53,381 nt of DNA from CAG-841 sp963656825 (GCA_963656825.1 CAVKJG010000007.1:1-53381), one strand, 5' to 3'; shown: positions 24,010 through 32,511, counted from the stretch's first letter. Numbers and translations are program-made. The notes: generated from the letters alone by a model not told the origin.

Positions 24010-25191
24010 ATGCGTGAAATAATACTTTGTAAATACGGCGAAATAACGCTCAAAGGCGCAAACCGCGCTTATTTTGAAAATCTTCTGCGCGAAAAAATCC
24101 GCAAAAGAATAGCACCTTACGGAAAATTCAACGTCTATTATCTTCAGAGCACGGTGTATATAGAGCCGCTTGACGAAAGCTGCGATATCGATTCAGCCTA
24201 TGCCGCCGCAAAAAACACCTTCGGCGTAGCCGCCGTCACACGCGCAATCGAAGCGGAAAAGAATATCGACAAAATAACCGAAACGGCAAAAACCGCATTT
24301 ATCCCTTATCTTGAAGGCTACAGAACGTTCAAGGTCGAAGGCAAGCGTTCGGATAAGACATTCCCGCTGACCTCTCCCGAAATCGCAGCCGAGGTGGGCG
24401 CCGCGATCCTCGAAGGGACAAACGGAAAAATAAAGGTTGATATTCACAATCCCGAGGTCGTGGTGAGAGCCGAAATCCGCGATAAAGCCGCATATCTCTG
24501 CGCCGGCCAGGAAAGAGCCGTGGGCGGTATGCCCACAGGCAGCAACGGCAGGGGACTTCTCCTGCTTTCCGGCGGAATAGATTCGCCCGTTGCGGGATAT
24601 ATGATGGGCAAGCGCGGCGTTCTTATAGAAGGACTTCATTTTGAAAGCTTTCCCTATACAAGCGAGCGCGCAAAGCAAAAGGTGGTGGAGCTTGCCGAAA
24701 TACTTTCCGATTATACGGGTGAAATTCATCTTCACGTCGTATCGCTCACGAAAATTCAGGAGGCGCTCCGCGACGCCTGCGAGGAGGATTATTTTACCCT
24801 GCTCCTCCGCCGCTCAATGATGAGAATAGCCGAGCGCGTTTCCGAAGAGTACAAGTGCGAAGCGATAATCACGGGCGAATCGCTCGGTCAGGTGGCGAGC
24901 CAGACAATGCAGGCGCTCGGCGTTACAAACATTATGGCGCATCGCCCCGTTTTCCGCCCGCTTATAGGAATGGACAAGGAAGAAATCATTGAAATATCGC
25001 GCAGAATAGGCACGTTTGAAACCTCCATTCTGCCGTTTGAGGATTGCTGTACCGTATTTACGCCGCGCCATCCGAGAACAAAGCCGGAGCTTTGGAAGGT
25101 CGAACGCGAGGAGTCAAAGCTTGACCTTGCTCCGCTTGAGGACGAAGCCTTCCGTACACTTTCCACAATAGTAGTGGGCAGAAAATCTTGA
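24010..25191 (+). CDS. thiI: tRNA 4-thiouridine synthase ThiI
   Basis: Adenylates U8 of tRNA and inserts sulfur (s4U8); also supplies sulfur for thiamine in some bacteria. It has 393 residues, normal for the form without a rhodanese domain. It has an N-terminal ferredoxin-like region, a THUMP domain (about 60-165), the PP-loop LLSGGIDSPVAGYMMGKRG (from about 185), and then the GESLGQVASQTMQ and DCCTVFTPRHPRTKP segments with conserved Cys. It probably takes sulfur from NifS encoded on the other strand. The next promoter overlaps its stop codon. Confidence 0.95.
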   Translation: MREIILCKYGEITLKGANRAYFENLLREKIRKRIAPYGKFNVYYLQSTVYIEPLDESCDIDSAYAAAKNTFGVAAVTRAIEAEKNIDKITETAKTAFIPYLEGYRTFKVEGKRSDKTFPLTSPEIAAEVGAAILEGTNGKIKVDIHNPEVVVRAEIRDKAAYLCAGQERAVGGMPTGSNGRGLLLLSGGIDSPVAGYMMGKRGVLIEGLHFESFPYTSERAKQKVVELAEILSDYTGEIHLHVVSLTKIQEALRDACEEDYFTLLLRRSMMRIAERVSEEYKCEAIITGESLGQVASQTMQALGVTNIMAHRPVFRPLIGMDKEEIIEISRRIGTFETSILPFEDCCTVFTPRHPRTKPELWKVEREESKLDLAPLEDEAFRTLSTIVVGRKS

Positions 25192-25216
25192 CACATAATA
25201 TATTTTGTGATATTAT
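25188..25216 (+). promoter_or_regulatory. Promoter of minD and the mgsA-like gene
   Basis: TTGACA (25188-25193), a spacer of exactly 17 bases, TATTAT (25211-25216) with TGA before it. The -35 includes the thiI TGA stop codon, so the two genes abut with no spare DNA. Confidence 0.75.
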
Positions 25217-25248
25217 AAAATAATCTCGATGGCGAAAGGAGCGCGTCT

Positions 25249-26037
25249 ATGCCCGAAACAGTATTCCGTCCGTCAAGGATAATACTTTTCACCTCCTGCA
25301 AGGGCGGAGTGGGAAAATCCACCGTATGCGCAAATCTTGCGATGTCGCTTGCCCTGCGCGGAAAAACCGTGCTTATGATAGACTGCGACTTCGGAAGCCG
25401 ATGTCTTGATCTTATCGCCGGCTTTTCGGACAGCGTCGTCTACGACATAGCGGACGCCGTTCTCGGCAGAGTGCCGCCCGAAAAGGCAGTGGTAAGCGAC
25501 AGAAGGACAGACAAGCTGTTCTTTATAGCCGCGCCGTACAATTTCGACAGCAGAATGAATATTTTCTCGTTCAAGCGGACGGTTGCGGCATACGCCGGCT
25601 GCGGAAAATACGATTATATCTTCATAGATACTCCCGGCGGAATAGGCGAGCCTCTGGCATTCGCTTCGTCCGTTGCCGATACCGCATATATAGTAACCTC
25701 TCCCACGCGCGCGTCGGTCAGAGCCGCCGACAAAACAGCCGCCTTCCTTTACGACAGAGGCGTAAGACACCTAAGGCTGATAATAAATCAGGTCACGGGA
25801 AAGCGCGCGGCAAGTGAAAAGCTCCGTCTTATAAGCATAATCGACGGCGCGGCGGTAAAGCTTATAGGCGCTGTTCCCTACGATTCCGAGCTTATCCGCG
25901 CAGGCGACGAAGGAAAGCTTACGGACGAGCTTTACAGCAAAAACGTCACCCGCGCCTTCGACAACATCGCCGCGCGCACCGAAGGAGAACAGATCCCGCT
26001 GTTTTATAAAATAAGAAGACTGAAAAACCTCAGGTAA
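25249..26037 (+). CDS. minD: MinD/ParA-family ATPase with C-terminal membrane-targeting helix
   Basis: Membrane-cycling ATPase that positions the division septum; 262 residues. The deviant Walker A CKGGVGKST is at 17-25, the switch DCDFGSRCLDLIAGF at about 45-60 and Walker B IFIDTPGGIG at about 125. The last 13 residues, PLFYKIRRLKNLR, form a basic amphipathic helix like the MinD membrane-targeting sequence. MinC and MinE are not next to it. AAAGGAG precedes the ATG. In many clostridia minD lies near mgsA, as here. Some sequence differences from classic MinD leave room for another ParA-type role. Confidence 0.8.
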   Translation: MPETVFRPSRIILFTSCKGGVGKSTVCANLAMSLALRGKTVLMIDCDFGSRCLDLIAGFSDSVVYDIADAVLGRVPPEKAVVSDRRTDKLFFIAAPYNFDSRMNIFSFKRTVAAYAGCGKYDYIFIDTPGGIGEPLAFASSVADTAYIVTSPTRASVRAADKTAAFLYDRGVRHLRLIINQVTGKRAASEKLRLISIIDGAAVKLIGAVPYDSELIRAGDEGKLTDELYSKNVTRAFDNIAARTEGEQIPLFYKIRRLKNLR

Positions 26038-26060
26038 ATCACGAAAGGAGATCTCCCACA

Positions 26061-26495
26061 ATGGAAATAGCGTTGATAGCAAACGACACGAAAAAAGAGC
26101 TTATGACTCAGTTCTGCATCGCTTATTGCGGCGTACTTGCAAAGCATAATCTTTGCGCCACCAAAATGACCGGCAGACTTATTTCCGAGGCGACAGGCCT
26201 TAAAATAGAACACGTTCTCCCCGGCAGGCAGGGCGGCGTTCAGCAGATATCCTCGCGTATAGAATACAACGAGATCGACGCGGTGGTTTATTTCCACGAT
26301 CCCGCCGATGAGTTCGACGTAAACGACAACTCGCTTATCCGCAAGTGCGACGCAAACAACGTCCCGATAGCGACGAATATCGCGACGGCTGAGCTTGTGA
26401 TAACCGCAATCGACCGCGGCGACCTCGATTGGCGCGAAATCGTAAATCCCAACTCCGAATACAATCGCAGAAAACGCGAGCAGGGGTTGAAATAA
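26061..26495 (+). CDS. Methylglyoxal synthase-like protein with altered active site
   Basis: A 144-residue MGS-fold protein clearly homologous to MgsA along its whole length (for example MTGRLISEATGL, NNVPIATNIATAELVI, RGDLDWREIVNP). Residues known to act in E. coli MgsA are changed: His19 is Asn8 (IAND), catalytic Asp71 in GGDQQ is Val60 (GGVQQ), phosphate-site Thr47 and Ser65 are Met36 and Pro54, and the His98/Asp101 loop is shortened and replaced. Asp91 is kept as Asp80. It is unlikely to make methylglyoxal and may be a sensor or a scaffold. It follows minD by 23 bases. Confidence 0.8.
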   Translation: MEIALIANDTKKELMTQFCIAYCGVLAKHNLCATKMTGRLISEATGLKIEHVLPGRQGGVQQISSRIEYNEIDAVVYFHDPADEFDVNDNSLIRKCDANNVPIATNIATAELVITAIDRGDLDWREIVNPNSEYNRRKREQGLK

Positions 26496-26516
26496 CAACA
26501 TTTATCAAAGAAATCC

Positions 26517-26550
26517 AAGTCCGCTTCGGCAAAAATGCAGAAGCGGACTT
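26517..26550 (+). terminator. Hairpin after the mgsA-like gene, terminator-like
   Basis: A perfect 11-bp stem AAGTCCGCTTC/GAAGCGGACTT with a 12-base loop, followed only by TTCACC, so the U-run is weak. It may partly stop or process the transcript before htpG. Confidence 0.45.
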
Positions 26551-26598
26551 TCACCGAATATATCTTTTCGGATAAAAACAGGAAAGGAATGATGATTT

Positions 26599-28461
26599 AT
26601 GTCCGAAATTGAAAAAGGCGGAATTTCCGTTCAAACAGAACACATTTTCCCCATTATAAAAAAATGGCTCTACTCGGAGAAGGAAATTTTCCTTCGCGAG
26701 ATAGTGTCAAACTCCGTTGACGCCATAACAAAGCTCCGCAGGCTGTCATCTCTCGGAGAAGCGGATTTTGCCTCGGAGAATTTCAGAGTCGACGTTGCGG
26801 TTGACAAGGACGCAAAAACCCTTACAATCTCCGACAACGGAATAGGAATGACAGAGGACGAGCTGAAAAAGTACCTGTGCAATATCGCCCTTTCCGGCGC
26901 TATGGACTTCATCTCGAAATATGAAGGCTCGGAAGAAAACGGCACGGGAATAATCGGTCACTTCGGACTCGGATTTTATTCCGCGTTTATGGCTGCCGAT
27001 ACGGTGGAGGTCGTTACAAAATCCTATACGGATTCCCCCGCTGTGCATTGGACTTGCTCCGAATCCGGCGAATACGAAATATCCGCGGGAGAAAGAGAAA
27101 CGCACGGCACCGACGTTATAATGCACATAAATTCCGACAGCGAAGAATATCTCGATTATCACAGAGTGCTTGCCGTGCTTCAGAAATACTGCTCGTTTAT
27201 GACGGAGGATATCTATCTTCACGGCAATGAGGACGACGGCTGCGAATGTGGTCACGACCACGACGAAAACGAAAAATGCGGTCACGAGGAAAAACCGATA
27301 AACGACAAATATCCGCTGTGGCAGAAATCGCCCTCGGAATGTACGGAGGAGGAATACAAACAGTTTTATTCAAAAGTATTCCCCGGCAAGCGCGACCCGC
27401 TTTTCCACATTCACATAAACGCCGATTATCCGCTCAACTTCAAGGGAATTCTCTATTTCCCCAGAATAGACAGCGAATTTGAATCGCTTGAAGGCGAAGT
27501 AAAGCTTTATTACAATTCGGTTTTCGTTGCGGACAACATAAAAGAGGTCATACCCGAATATATGCTTATGCTCTGCGGCATGCTTGACTGTCCCGATCTT
27601 CCACTCAACGTTTCGAGAAGCTATCTGCAGAACAGCTCCTATGTAAGCAGGATAAGCGCGCACATTTCAAAGAAAGTCGCGGACAAGCTGACGTCCATGG
27701 CGAATACAGAGCGCGAAGCCTATGAAAAAATATGGGGCGACATAAGAACGTTCATTGAATACGGCTGTCTTAAAGACAGAAAATTCAACGAAAAGGTAAA
27801 GGACGCCGTTCTCTTCCGCGATACTGACGACAAGTGCGTAACCCTTTCGGAATATCTTGAAGAAGCAAAGGAAACTCACGAAAAAACCGTATATTACACG
27901 ACAGACAAAACCGCTCAGGCGCAGTATATTGCAATGTTCCGTGCCAAGGGCTTCCGCGTATGCGTGCTTGACACGGTTATAGATTCTCAGTATATTACGA
28001 TGCTCGAACGCGAAAACGACGGACTGAAGTTCCTGCGCGTCGATTCCGATATATCCGGCGCGCTTTCCGACAAGGACGCGGAAGCAACCGACAGCGAAGC
28101 GCTCAAAGCCGCGTTTGTAAAAGCCTCCGGCGACGACAAGCTTGAAGTAAAATTCACAAAGCTGGACGACGAAAACGTCCCCGCGATGCTCGGAGCATCG
28201 GAGGAAAGCCGTCGTTTTGAGGATATGATGCGCATATACGGCATAGATCCGCAGACGATGCCGCAAAAAGCGGCGCTTACGGTAAACACCGCAAGCCCGC
28301 TCATAAAATCGCTTGAAGAAAAGCTTTCGGCAGGCGATGAAAAGGCAGACGTTATAGCAAAAAGCATATACCGCCTTGCAACGCTTTCGTTCCGCCGTCT
28401 TTCCGGCGACGAAATGAAAGATTTCCTTTCCGAAAGCTACGATATTCTTAAAATGATATGA
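26599..28461 (+). CDS. htpG: Hsp90-family chaperone HtpG with a Cys/His-rich insert
   Basis: ATP-dependent dimeric chaperone, 620 residues. The GHKL ATPase motifs are present: EIVSNSVDAITKLR, DNGIGM, GHFGLGFYSAFMAAD and GTDVIMHI. The middle-domain Arg lies in LPLNVSRSYLQ, and a normal C-terminal dimerisation region follows. Between the ATPase and middle domains (about residues 211-235) is an insert with C215, C217, H219, H221, C227 and H229 in an acidic setting, which looks able to bind a metal. AAAGGA lies about ten bases before the ATG. Confidence 0.93.
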   Translation: MSEIEKGGISVQTEHIFPIIKKWLYSEKEIFLREIVSNSVDAITKLRRLSSLGEADFASENFRVDVAVDKDAKTLTISDNGIGMTEDELKKYLCNIALSGAMDFISKYEGSEENGTGIIGHFGLGFYSAFMAADTVEVVTKSYTDSPAVHWTCSESGEYEISAGERETHGTDVIMHINSDSEEYLDYHRVLAVLQKYCSFMTEDIYLHGNEDDGCECGHDHDENEKCGHEEKPINDKYPLWQKSPSECTEEEYKQFYSKVFPGKRDPLFHIHINADYPLNFKGILYFPRIDSEFESLEGEVKLYYNSVFVADNIKEVIPEYMLMLCGMLDCPDLPLNVSRSYLQNSSYVSRISAHISKKVADKLTSMANTEREAYEKIWGDIRTFIEYGCLKDRKFNEKVKDAVLFRDTDDKCVTLSEYLEEAKETHEKTVYYTTDKTAQAQYIAMFRAKGFRVCVLDTVIDSQYITMLERENDGLKFLRVDSDISGALSDKDAEATDSEALKAAFVKASGDDKLEVKFTKLDDENVPAMLGASEESRRFEDMMRIYGIDPQTMPQKAALTVNTASPLIKSLEEKLSAGDEKADVIAKSIYRLATLSFRRLSGDEMKDFLSESYDILKMI

Positions 28462-28472
28462 GGTAACAGAAA

Positions 28473-29039
28473 ATGAGCAAAAGTCTTTACAAAGGTATTC
28501 CGTTCAAGGAGGAAGAGGAGGCAAACGAGCATTTTTCGCAGTTTGCGGTAGAATGTAAGCCGACAAAAAACGATAAGCTGACGCGCTTTTTTCTCACCCT
28601 GCTGTATGTTGCTTTCGCCGTCGGATATGTCGTGCTGTTTACGGTTGTCGTGAAAATCCCGTATGTCATAGCCATTCTGCCGTTTTTCCTCTGGATGCTG
28701 TGGTATTTTACATGGAAGCACACACAGCGCGAATATGTCTATATAGTCTGCCGCGGAGTACTCTATGTTTATTCCGTCAACGGCTACGGCAACGCAAAGG
28801 AAATTTTCAAGTCAAGCGTTTCCTCGTTTGAAAGCGTCGCTCCCGCAGATATGATAAGCGTCGCAGCCGACAAAAAGCTTATGTACTGCTCCTCTCCCGA
28901 CGTACGCGAGCTTTACTGCGCCGTTCTTTCCGAAAACGGCAGAAATACTCTGGTTTATTTCGACCCTTCGGCAAAGCTTTTGTCTTCACTCCGTTATTAC
29001 GGCGGAGAAAATGTCGTCGTCACGCAGGTTTCAAGATAA
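28473..29039 (+). CDS. Small two-helix membrane protein, function unknown
   Basis: A 188-residue protein I do not recognise with certainty. An acidic N-terminus (about 1-38) is followed by two close membrane helices (about 42-80, separated by KIPYV) and a soluble beta-rich C-terminal domain of about 100 residues. The layout, and the segment REYVYIVCRGVLYVYSVNG, recall PH-like bacterial membrane proteins of clostridia. It starts 11 bases after htpG and probably shares its transcript, then ends at a strong terminator. Confidence 0.7.
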   Translation: MSKSLYKGIPFKEEEEANEHFSQFAVECKPTKNDKLTRFFLTLLYVAFAVGYVVLFTVVVKIPYVIAILPFFLWMLWYFTWKHTQREYVYIVCRGVLYVYSVNGYGNAKEIFKSSVSSFESVAPADMISVAADKKLMYCSSPDVRELYCAVLSENGRNTLVYFDPSAKLLSSLRYYGGENVVVTQVSR

Positions 29040-29040
29040 C

Positions 29041-29077
29041 AAAAAAACAAGGCGTCCGCCGGACGCCTTGTTTTTTT
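29041..29077. terminator. Bidirectional terminator between convergent genes
   Basis: A perfect 17-bp stem (29041-29057 with 29061-29077), core AAGGCGTCC/GGACGCCTT, has the loop GCC and A7/T7 flanks. The minus-strand glycosyltransferase stop codon overlaps its last bases. Confidence 0.92.
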
Positions 29078-29795
29078 ATTTCAGTTCCATCTTCTTTATT
29101 CTCTTTTTCATCTTGCGGACATCGGAAAGCATTTTTACGGCGTCACGCAGAACTCTTACCTTCGATTCTCTGTGATTGATTATCTTCACAGGCATTTCTT
29201 CTATCGTAAAGCCCGCCTTCTGAGCTATCATAATGGCTTCAAGATCGAATGCGAAGCGATCGACCTCGCAGTTGCGGAAAACCTTCTGCGCCGCTTCTCT
29301 GCGAAAACCCTTTATTCCGCTCTGAGAATCGGAAAGCTTGAAGCCCGCCGCAATAGCGATTATTTTTATATACGTTTTTGAGGCTATCCTGCGGATAAAT
29401 GTGTAATCCTCGTAGCCGTCCTTTGAAAGATTGCGCGAGCCGATTATTATATCCGCCTTGCTTTCGGAAAACATATCTATCATACGTCCGACGGCTTCCT
29501 CGCCGTAGGCGTTGTCACAGTCGGTAAATACGACGATATCGCCCTTTGCCGCAAGCATACCCGTTCTTACGGCGCAACCCTTACCTCTGTTGTCGGGATA
29601 ACCCTCAAGACGTATTCTCGGCTCTTTTTCCGACGCCGCTTTTACCGTTTCTCCGCAGCCGTCCTTTGACCCATCATCGACAAAGATAAGCTCCCAATCC
29701 TCATATTTCGATCTGAGATACTCCGAAAACGTTTTTATCGCTCCGTCGATTATGGAGCTTTCGTTATACATTGGAATTACAAGAGATACTTTCAT
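29076..29795 (-). CDS. Family 2 glycosyltransferase, dolichyl-phosphate sugar synthase-like
   Basis: A 239-residue GT-A enzyme that probably moves a sugar from a nucleotide to a lipid phosphate carrier. It has the N-terminal SLVIPMYNESSII, FVDDGSKDG, NRGKGCAVRTGM and the metal-binding TDCDNAYG. The SGIKGFRREAAQKVF and FDLEAIMIAQKAGF segments are typical of the DPM1/Alg5 subgroup. No membrane helix is present at the C-terminus, so it would act as a soluble or peripheral enzyme. It follows the lipoprotein gene by 22 bases. Confidence 0.88.
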   Translation of the reverse strand: MKVSLVIPMYNESSIIDGAIKTFSEYLRSKYEDWELIFVDDGSKDGCGETVKAASEKEPRIRLEGYPDNRGKGCAVRTGMLAAKGDIVVFTDCDNAYGEEAVGRMIDMFSESKADIIIGSRNLSKDGYEDYTFIRRIASKTYIKIIAIAAGFKLSDSQSGIKGFRREAAQKVFRNCEVDRFAFDLEAIMIAQKAGFTIEEMPVKIINHRESKVRVLRDAVKMLSDVRKMKKRIKKMELK

Positions 29796-29817
29796 TTTTT
29801 CAACTTCCCTTTTCGCA

Positions 29818-30966
29818 TCAATACATACTGTTGTACTTTACAAGCTTATAAACCTTCGCGTCGTAAGGCTCTATTCTCATATTCTGCTTGTAGGCTTCGA
29901 GCATATCGTTGTACACCATGTAATTTGCCGAATAGCTTGACGCTCCGCTGTAAGGATAGTTGAATATCGTTTCAGCCTCGTCCGACGAGCCGTAAAGAAA
30001 TTCGTCGTCGAAGCCGAGCCTCTGAATTATCGCGACATACGCCTTTTCGTCGTCGGCGTCGCCCATCATTATTTCGCCGTAATCGCCTTCTGAGATTGCC
30101 TTTATGGCTTCCACGGCAAAAGTGCCGAGGGTATCGTTTGTGGACGAAGCGAGAATGTTTCCGTAAGCGTCAAAATAAAATTCTCCGCTGTAAACGCTGT
30201 TGTTGCTGTATTTTTCGATAACTTCGTCCATGGATACGCCGCTTTCAAGCTCCGCATACGCCTTGCGGATATCCTCGTTTGCCTTGCTTTCCTGAGCGTC
30301 GTCGCCCTTTGTGTATTCTATATACACCTGCTTGAAGTGGAAATAGCTCTGCTCCGCATACGAGCGCAGTCCCGGAACGAGCGCCTTCTTTACTCTTTTC
30401 GTAAGAAGATTTTTGTAGTAAAGATATTCGATATATTCCTCGGTCATTCCGAGGTTCGTTACAGCCTTTTCGTAAAGATATTTTGCGTATTCTTCTTTTG
30501 TTCCCTTGAAGTCGTCTTTGTATTTTTCGTCAAGAGTGTCGATATATTTTTCTATTCTCGAATAATAGTCGTTTTTGAAGTTTTCCCTGTCGGCGTCGGT
30601 TATCGAAACGCCGTATCTTTCGGCTATCGCAACAAGAGCATAGTATTCGCAAAGCTCATCCTCAGTATATTCTTTGAGCACAGCCGTTTTCTGCTCCTTT
30701 GTGGTGAGCTGCTGCGAATCCTCCGACTGCTTTATAACGTCCGACACAAGCGTGGCAAAATAAACCCACAGATTTCTGTATGTGTCAAACGGAACGTCGT
30801 AGGTTTTTTCTCCGTCGCCGGCGTCAACCGTCATTTTAAGAATATAATCAACCTTTACTCTGCCGTACCAGGTGTAAAGTCCGGGCTTTCTGGTGCATGA
30901 TACAAGCAACAGCAAAAGCATTGTCAGCGCCATAACGGCGGCGGTGAGTTTTGTTATTTTTCTCAT
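29818..30966 (-). CDS. Foldase-like lipoprotein (SurA/PrsA N-domain, degenerate parvulin domain)
   Basis: A 382-residue lipoprotein. Its signal peptide ends in LLVSC with the lipidation Cys at 24. A helical N-domain with charged repeats (about 60-200) resembles the SurA/PrsA chaperone part. A parvulin-like segment (about 215-320) has the usual order, KQVYIEYTKG, then SGVSMDEVIEKYSNN, then a hydrophobic end, but lacks the clear GGDLG core, so isomerase activity is doubtful. The ATG at 30966 is preferred to a GTG at 30978. It is lipidated outside the cell, perhaps by the Lgt of this window. Confidence 0.7.
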   Translation of the reverse strand: MRKITKLTAAVMALTMLLLLLVSCTRKPGLYTWYGRVKVDYILKMTVDAGDGEKTYDVPFDTYRNLWVYFATLVSDVIKQSEDSQQLTTKEQKTAVLKEYTEDELCEYYALVAIAERYGVSITDADRENFKNDYYSRIEKYIDTLDEKYKDDFKGTKEEYAKYLYEKAVTNLGMTEEYIEYLYYKNLLTKRVKKALVPGLRSYAEQSYFHFKQVYIEYTKGDDAQESKANEDIRKAYAELESGVSMDEVIEKYSNNSVYSGEFYFDAYGNILASSTNDTLGTFAVEAIKAISEGDYGEIMMGDADDEKAYVAIIQRLGFDDEFLYGSSDEAETIFNYPYSGASSYSANYMVYNDMLEAYKQNMRIEPYDAKVYKLVKYNSMY

Positions 30967-31029
30967 TGCAATAAACACTCCGATATTTTATTTATACGGA
31001 AAACTGCGTTTTCCTTTTCAGCTTTTTAT

Positions 31030-31058
31030 ATGATATCACACTTTTATCCGGATTTCAA
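31030..31058 (-). promoter_or_regulatory. Promoter of the lipoprotein-glycosyltransferase operon
   Basis: Minus strand: TTGAAA (31058-31053), 17-base spacer, TATCAT (31035-31030) with TGA before it. A small hairpin, GGAAAAC/GTTTTCC (31014-30998), lies in the leader. Confidence 0.6.
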
Positions 31059-31092
31059 TGTTATTTTGGATTATTTACATTTTCGCAAAAGC

Positions 31093-32136
31093 TCAATCGA
31101 ATATTTCCGCGATTATTCTTTTTGCGGCGATATCCGCAAAGCAAAAATCCATAGCGTCCGAATATATGCTTTCGAGCGCGTCGTGATCCTTTCTTGCGAT
31201 GCCGAAGCGTTTCACCGCGCCGCAGACAAGCGCCTCCCCGCACTTTGCGGCAAAGCGGAGCTTTTGCCGCGATTCTCTGAGCTTTTCCCTTGAAACAAAG
31301 CGCATTATGTTGATTTTTCTGTCAAATTCTTCGCTCTCCGCGCGGTCGATAAAGAAATAGGCTTTGTCGTTTTCAAACCACAGTGCCTCCGTAAGCTCTG
31401 GAGCTATGGGGTCGGAAAATCTTGTGCAGAGCGCACCTTTTTCACGGGCGGAGGAAAGCAGCAAACGCATAAATTCATATCCGAGTCCGAATTTATCCGT
31501 CACCGCCGTTTTCGTTTTTGCAAGCTTTTTGTATGTATCGAGGGTTTTAAGCCCCCTGCAATCGACGGAGCTTATAAATCTGCGCTTTTCTTCTCCGCCG
31601 GCGGAAAGCGAAAAAACTTCCCTTTTCGCCGCGCGGGCGGCTTTTGCGCCGTCAAAGCAGCTGAGCGCGCAGGACAGCGCTTCCCGCTTCATTTTCGCCG
31701 CCGCGAAAAGATATTCATACGCCGCTGCGTTTTCAAGCTCCGCGTGATCTGTAAGCGCGATTATCTCGGCTCTTTTCCCGCGCAGAATTTCTTCTCCGAG
31801 TCCGCCGTAAAGCTCCGCCGTCACTTCTGCCGCCAAAGGATATTTCGGCTCTGCCGAATGTGGCGCCGTTCCGTCGAATATCGCCGTCTTTTTTTGGGGG
31901 ATTATCACTCCGTCAAGCGAATCCGCGTCCGACGAGCAGAGAATGTAATGCACCGAAAAGCCGTCGGCCTCTGCGCGCCTGCCTATCTTTTTCATAAGCG
32001 TGGATTTTCCCGTTCCGGGACCTCCGCGGAGGATATATATCTTATCCAGCTTTTTTCTGTCAAAAACCTCGGAAAACAGGCTGAAAAAGCCCTCTCCCGA
32101 ATTGGACGCCGCAAAATATCTTTCGTTTTCAGCCAT
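31093..32136 (-). CDS. P-loop ATPase of the PRK06851 type
   Basis: A 347-residue protein with LRGGPGTGKSTLMKKIG (from about residue 37) and CSSDADSLDGVIIPQKKTAI, both typical of a clostridial and bacillar family of unknown function. In relatives I recall, the second half repeats this P-loop unit. Here the second half starts with FISSVDCRGLKTLD but the matching loop reads KTKTAVTDK, without GKS/T, so only the first site should bind ATP. The ATG has AAGGAG nine bases upstream. It is divergent from rpsU. Confidence 0.72.
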   Translation of the reverse strand: MAENERYFAASNSGEGFFSLFSEVFDRKKLDKIYILRGGPGTGKSTLMKKIGRRAEADGFSVHYILCSSDADSLDGVIIPQKKTAIFDGTAPHSAEPKYPLAAEVTAELYGGLGEEILRGKRAEIIALTDHAELENAAAYEYLFAAAKMKREALSCALSCFDGAKAARAAKREVFSLSAGGEEKRRFISSVDCRGLKTLDTYKKLAKTKTAVTDKFGLGYEFMRLLLSSAREKGALCTRFSDPIAPELTEALWFENDKAYFFIDRAESEEFDRKINIMRFVSREKLRESRQKLRFAAKCGEALVCGAVKRFGIARKDHDALESIYSDAMDFCFADIAAKRIIAEIFD

Positions 32137-32226
32137 TGTGATTTCTCCTTTTTGCCGTTTTTATGTTTTCGGTTTATTTTATGCCGCAGGTTTTCGTCAT
32201 GCCATTGATTTTTTTGCGATTTTATC

Positions 32227-32255
32227 TTGACACGGCGAAAAACTGCGTGTATAAT
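32227..32255 (+). promoter_or_regulatory. Consensus promoter of rpsU
   Basis: TTGACA (32227-32232), exactly 17 bases, TATAAT (32250-32255): a perfect match to the housekeeping consensus. The leader is about 60 bases and ends in GGGGAGGG before rpsU. Confidence 0.85.
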
Positions 32256-32318
32256 ATCACATAAGGTATTTTTATTGCCTGTGTAATTTTTATGCTGCGA
32301 GGGGAGGGAAACAAAATC

Positions 32319-32498
32319 ATGGCAGAAGTTAGAGTAAAAGAAAATGAATCGCTTGACAGCGCTCTTCGCAGATTCAAGAGACAGGTCGCACGCGACGGTA
32401 AGATCGCAGAGGTCAAGAAAAAAGAGCACTACGAAAAACCGAGCGTTAAGCGCAAGAAAAAATCGGAAGCTGCAAGAAAACGCAAATTCAAGAGCTGA
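32319..32498 (+). CDS. rpsU: 30S ribosomal protein S21
   Basis: Small basic ribosomal protein of the 30S platform, 59 residues. It has VKENESLDSALRRFKRQVAR near the start and the basic C-terminal run KRKKKSEAARKRKFKS. The ATG at 32319 is chosen because GGGGAGGG lies about ten bases upstream; the in-frame ATG at 32292 would lie upstream of that site. It has its own strong promoter and terminator. Confidence 0.95.
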   Translation: MAEVRVKENESLDSALRRFKRQVARDGKIAEVKKKEHYEKPSVKRKKKSEAARKRKFKS

Positions 32499-32511
32499 AA
32501 AGCAAATTCAG

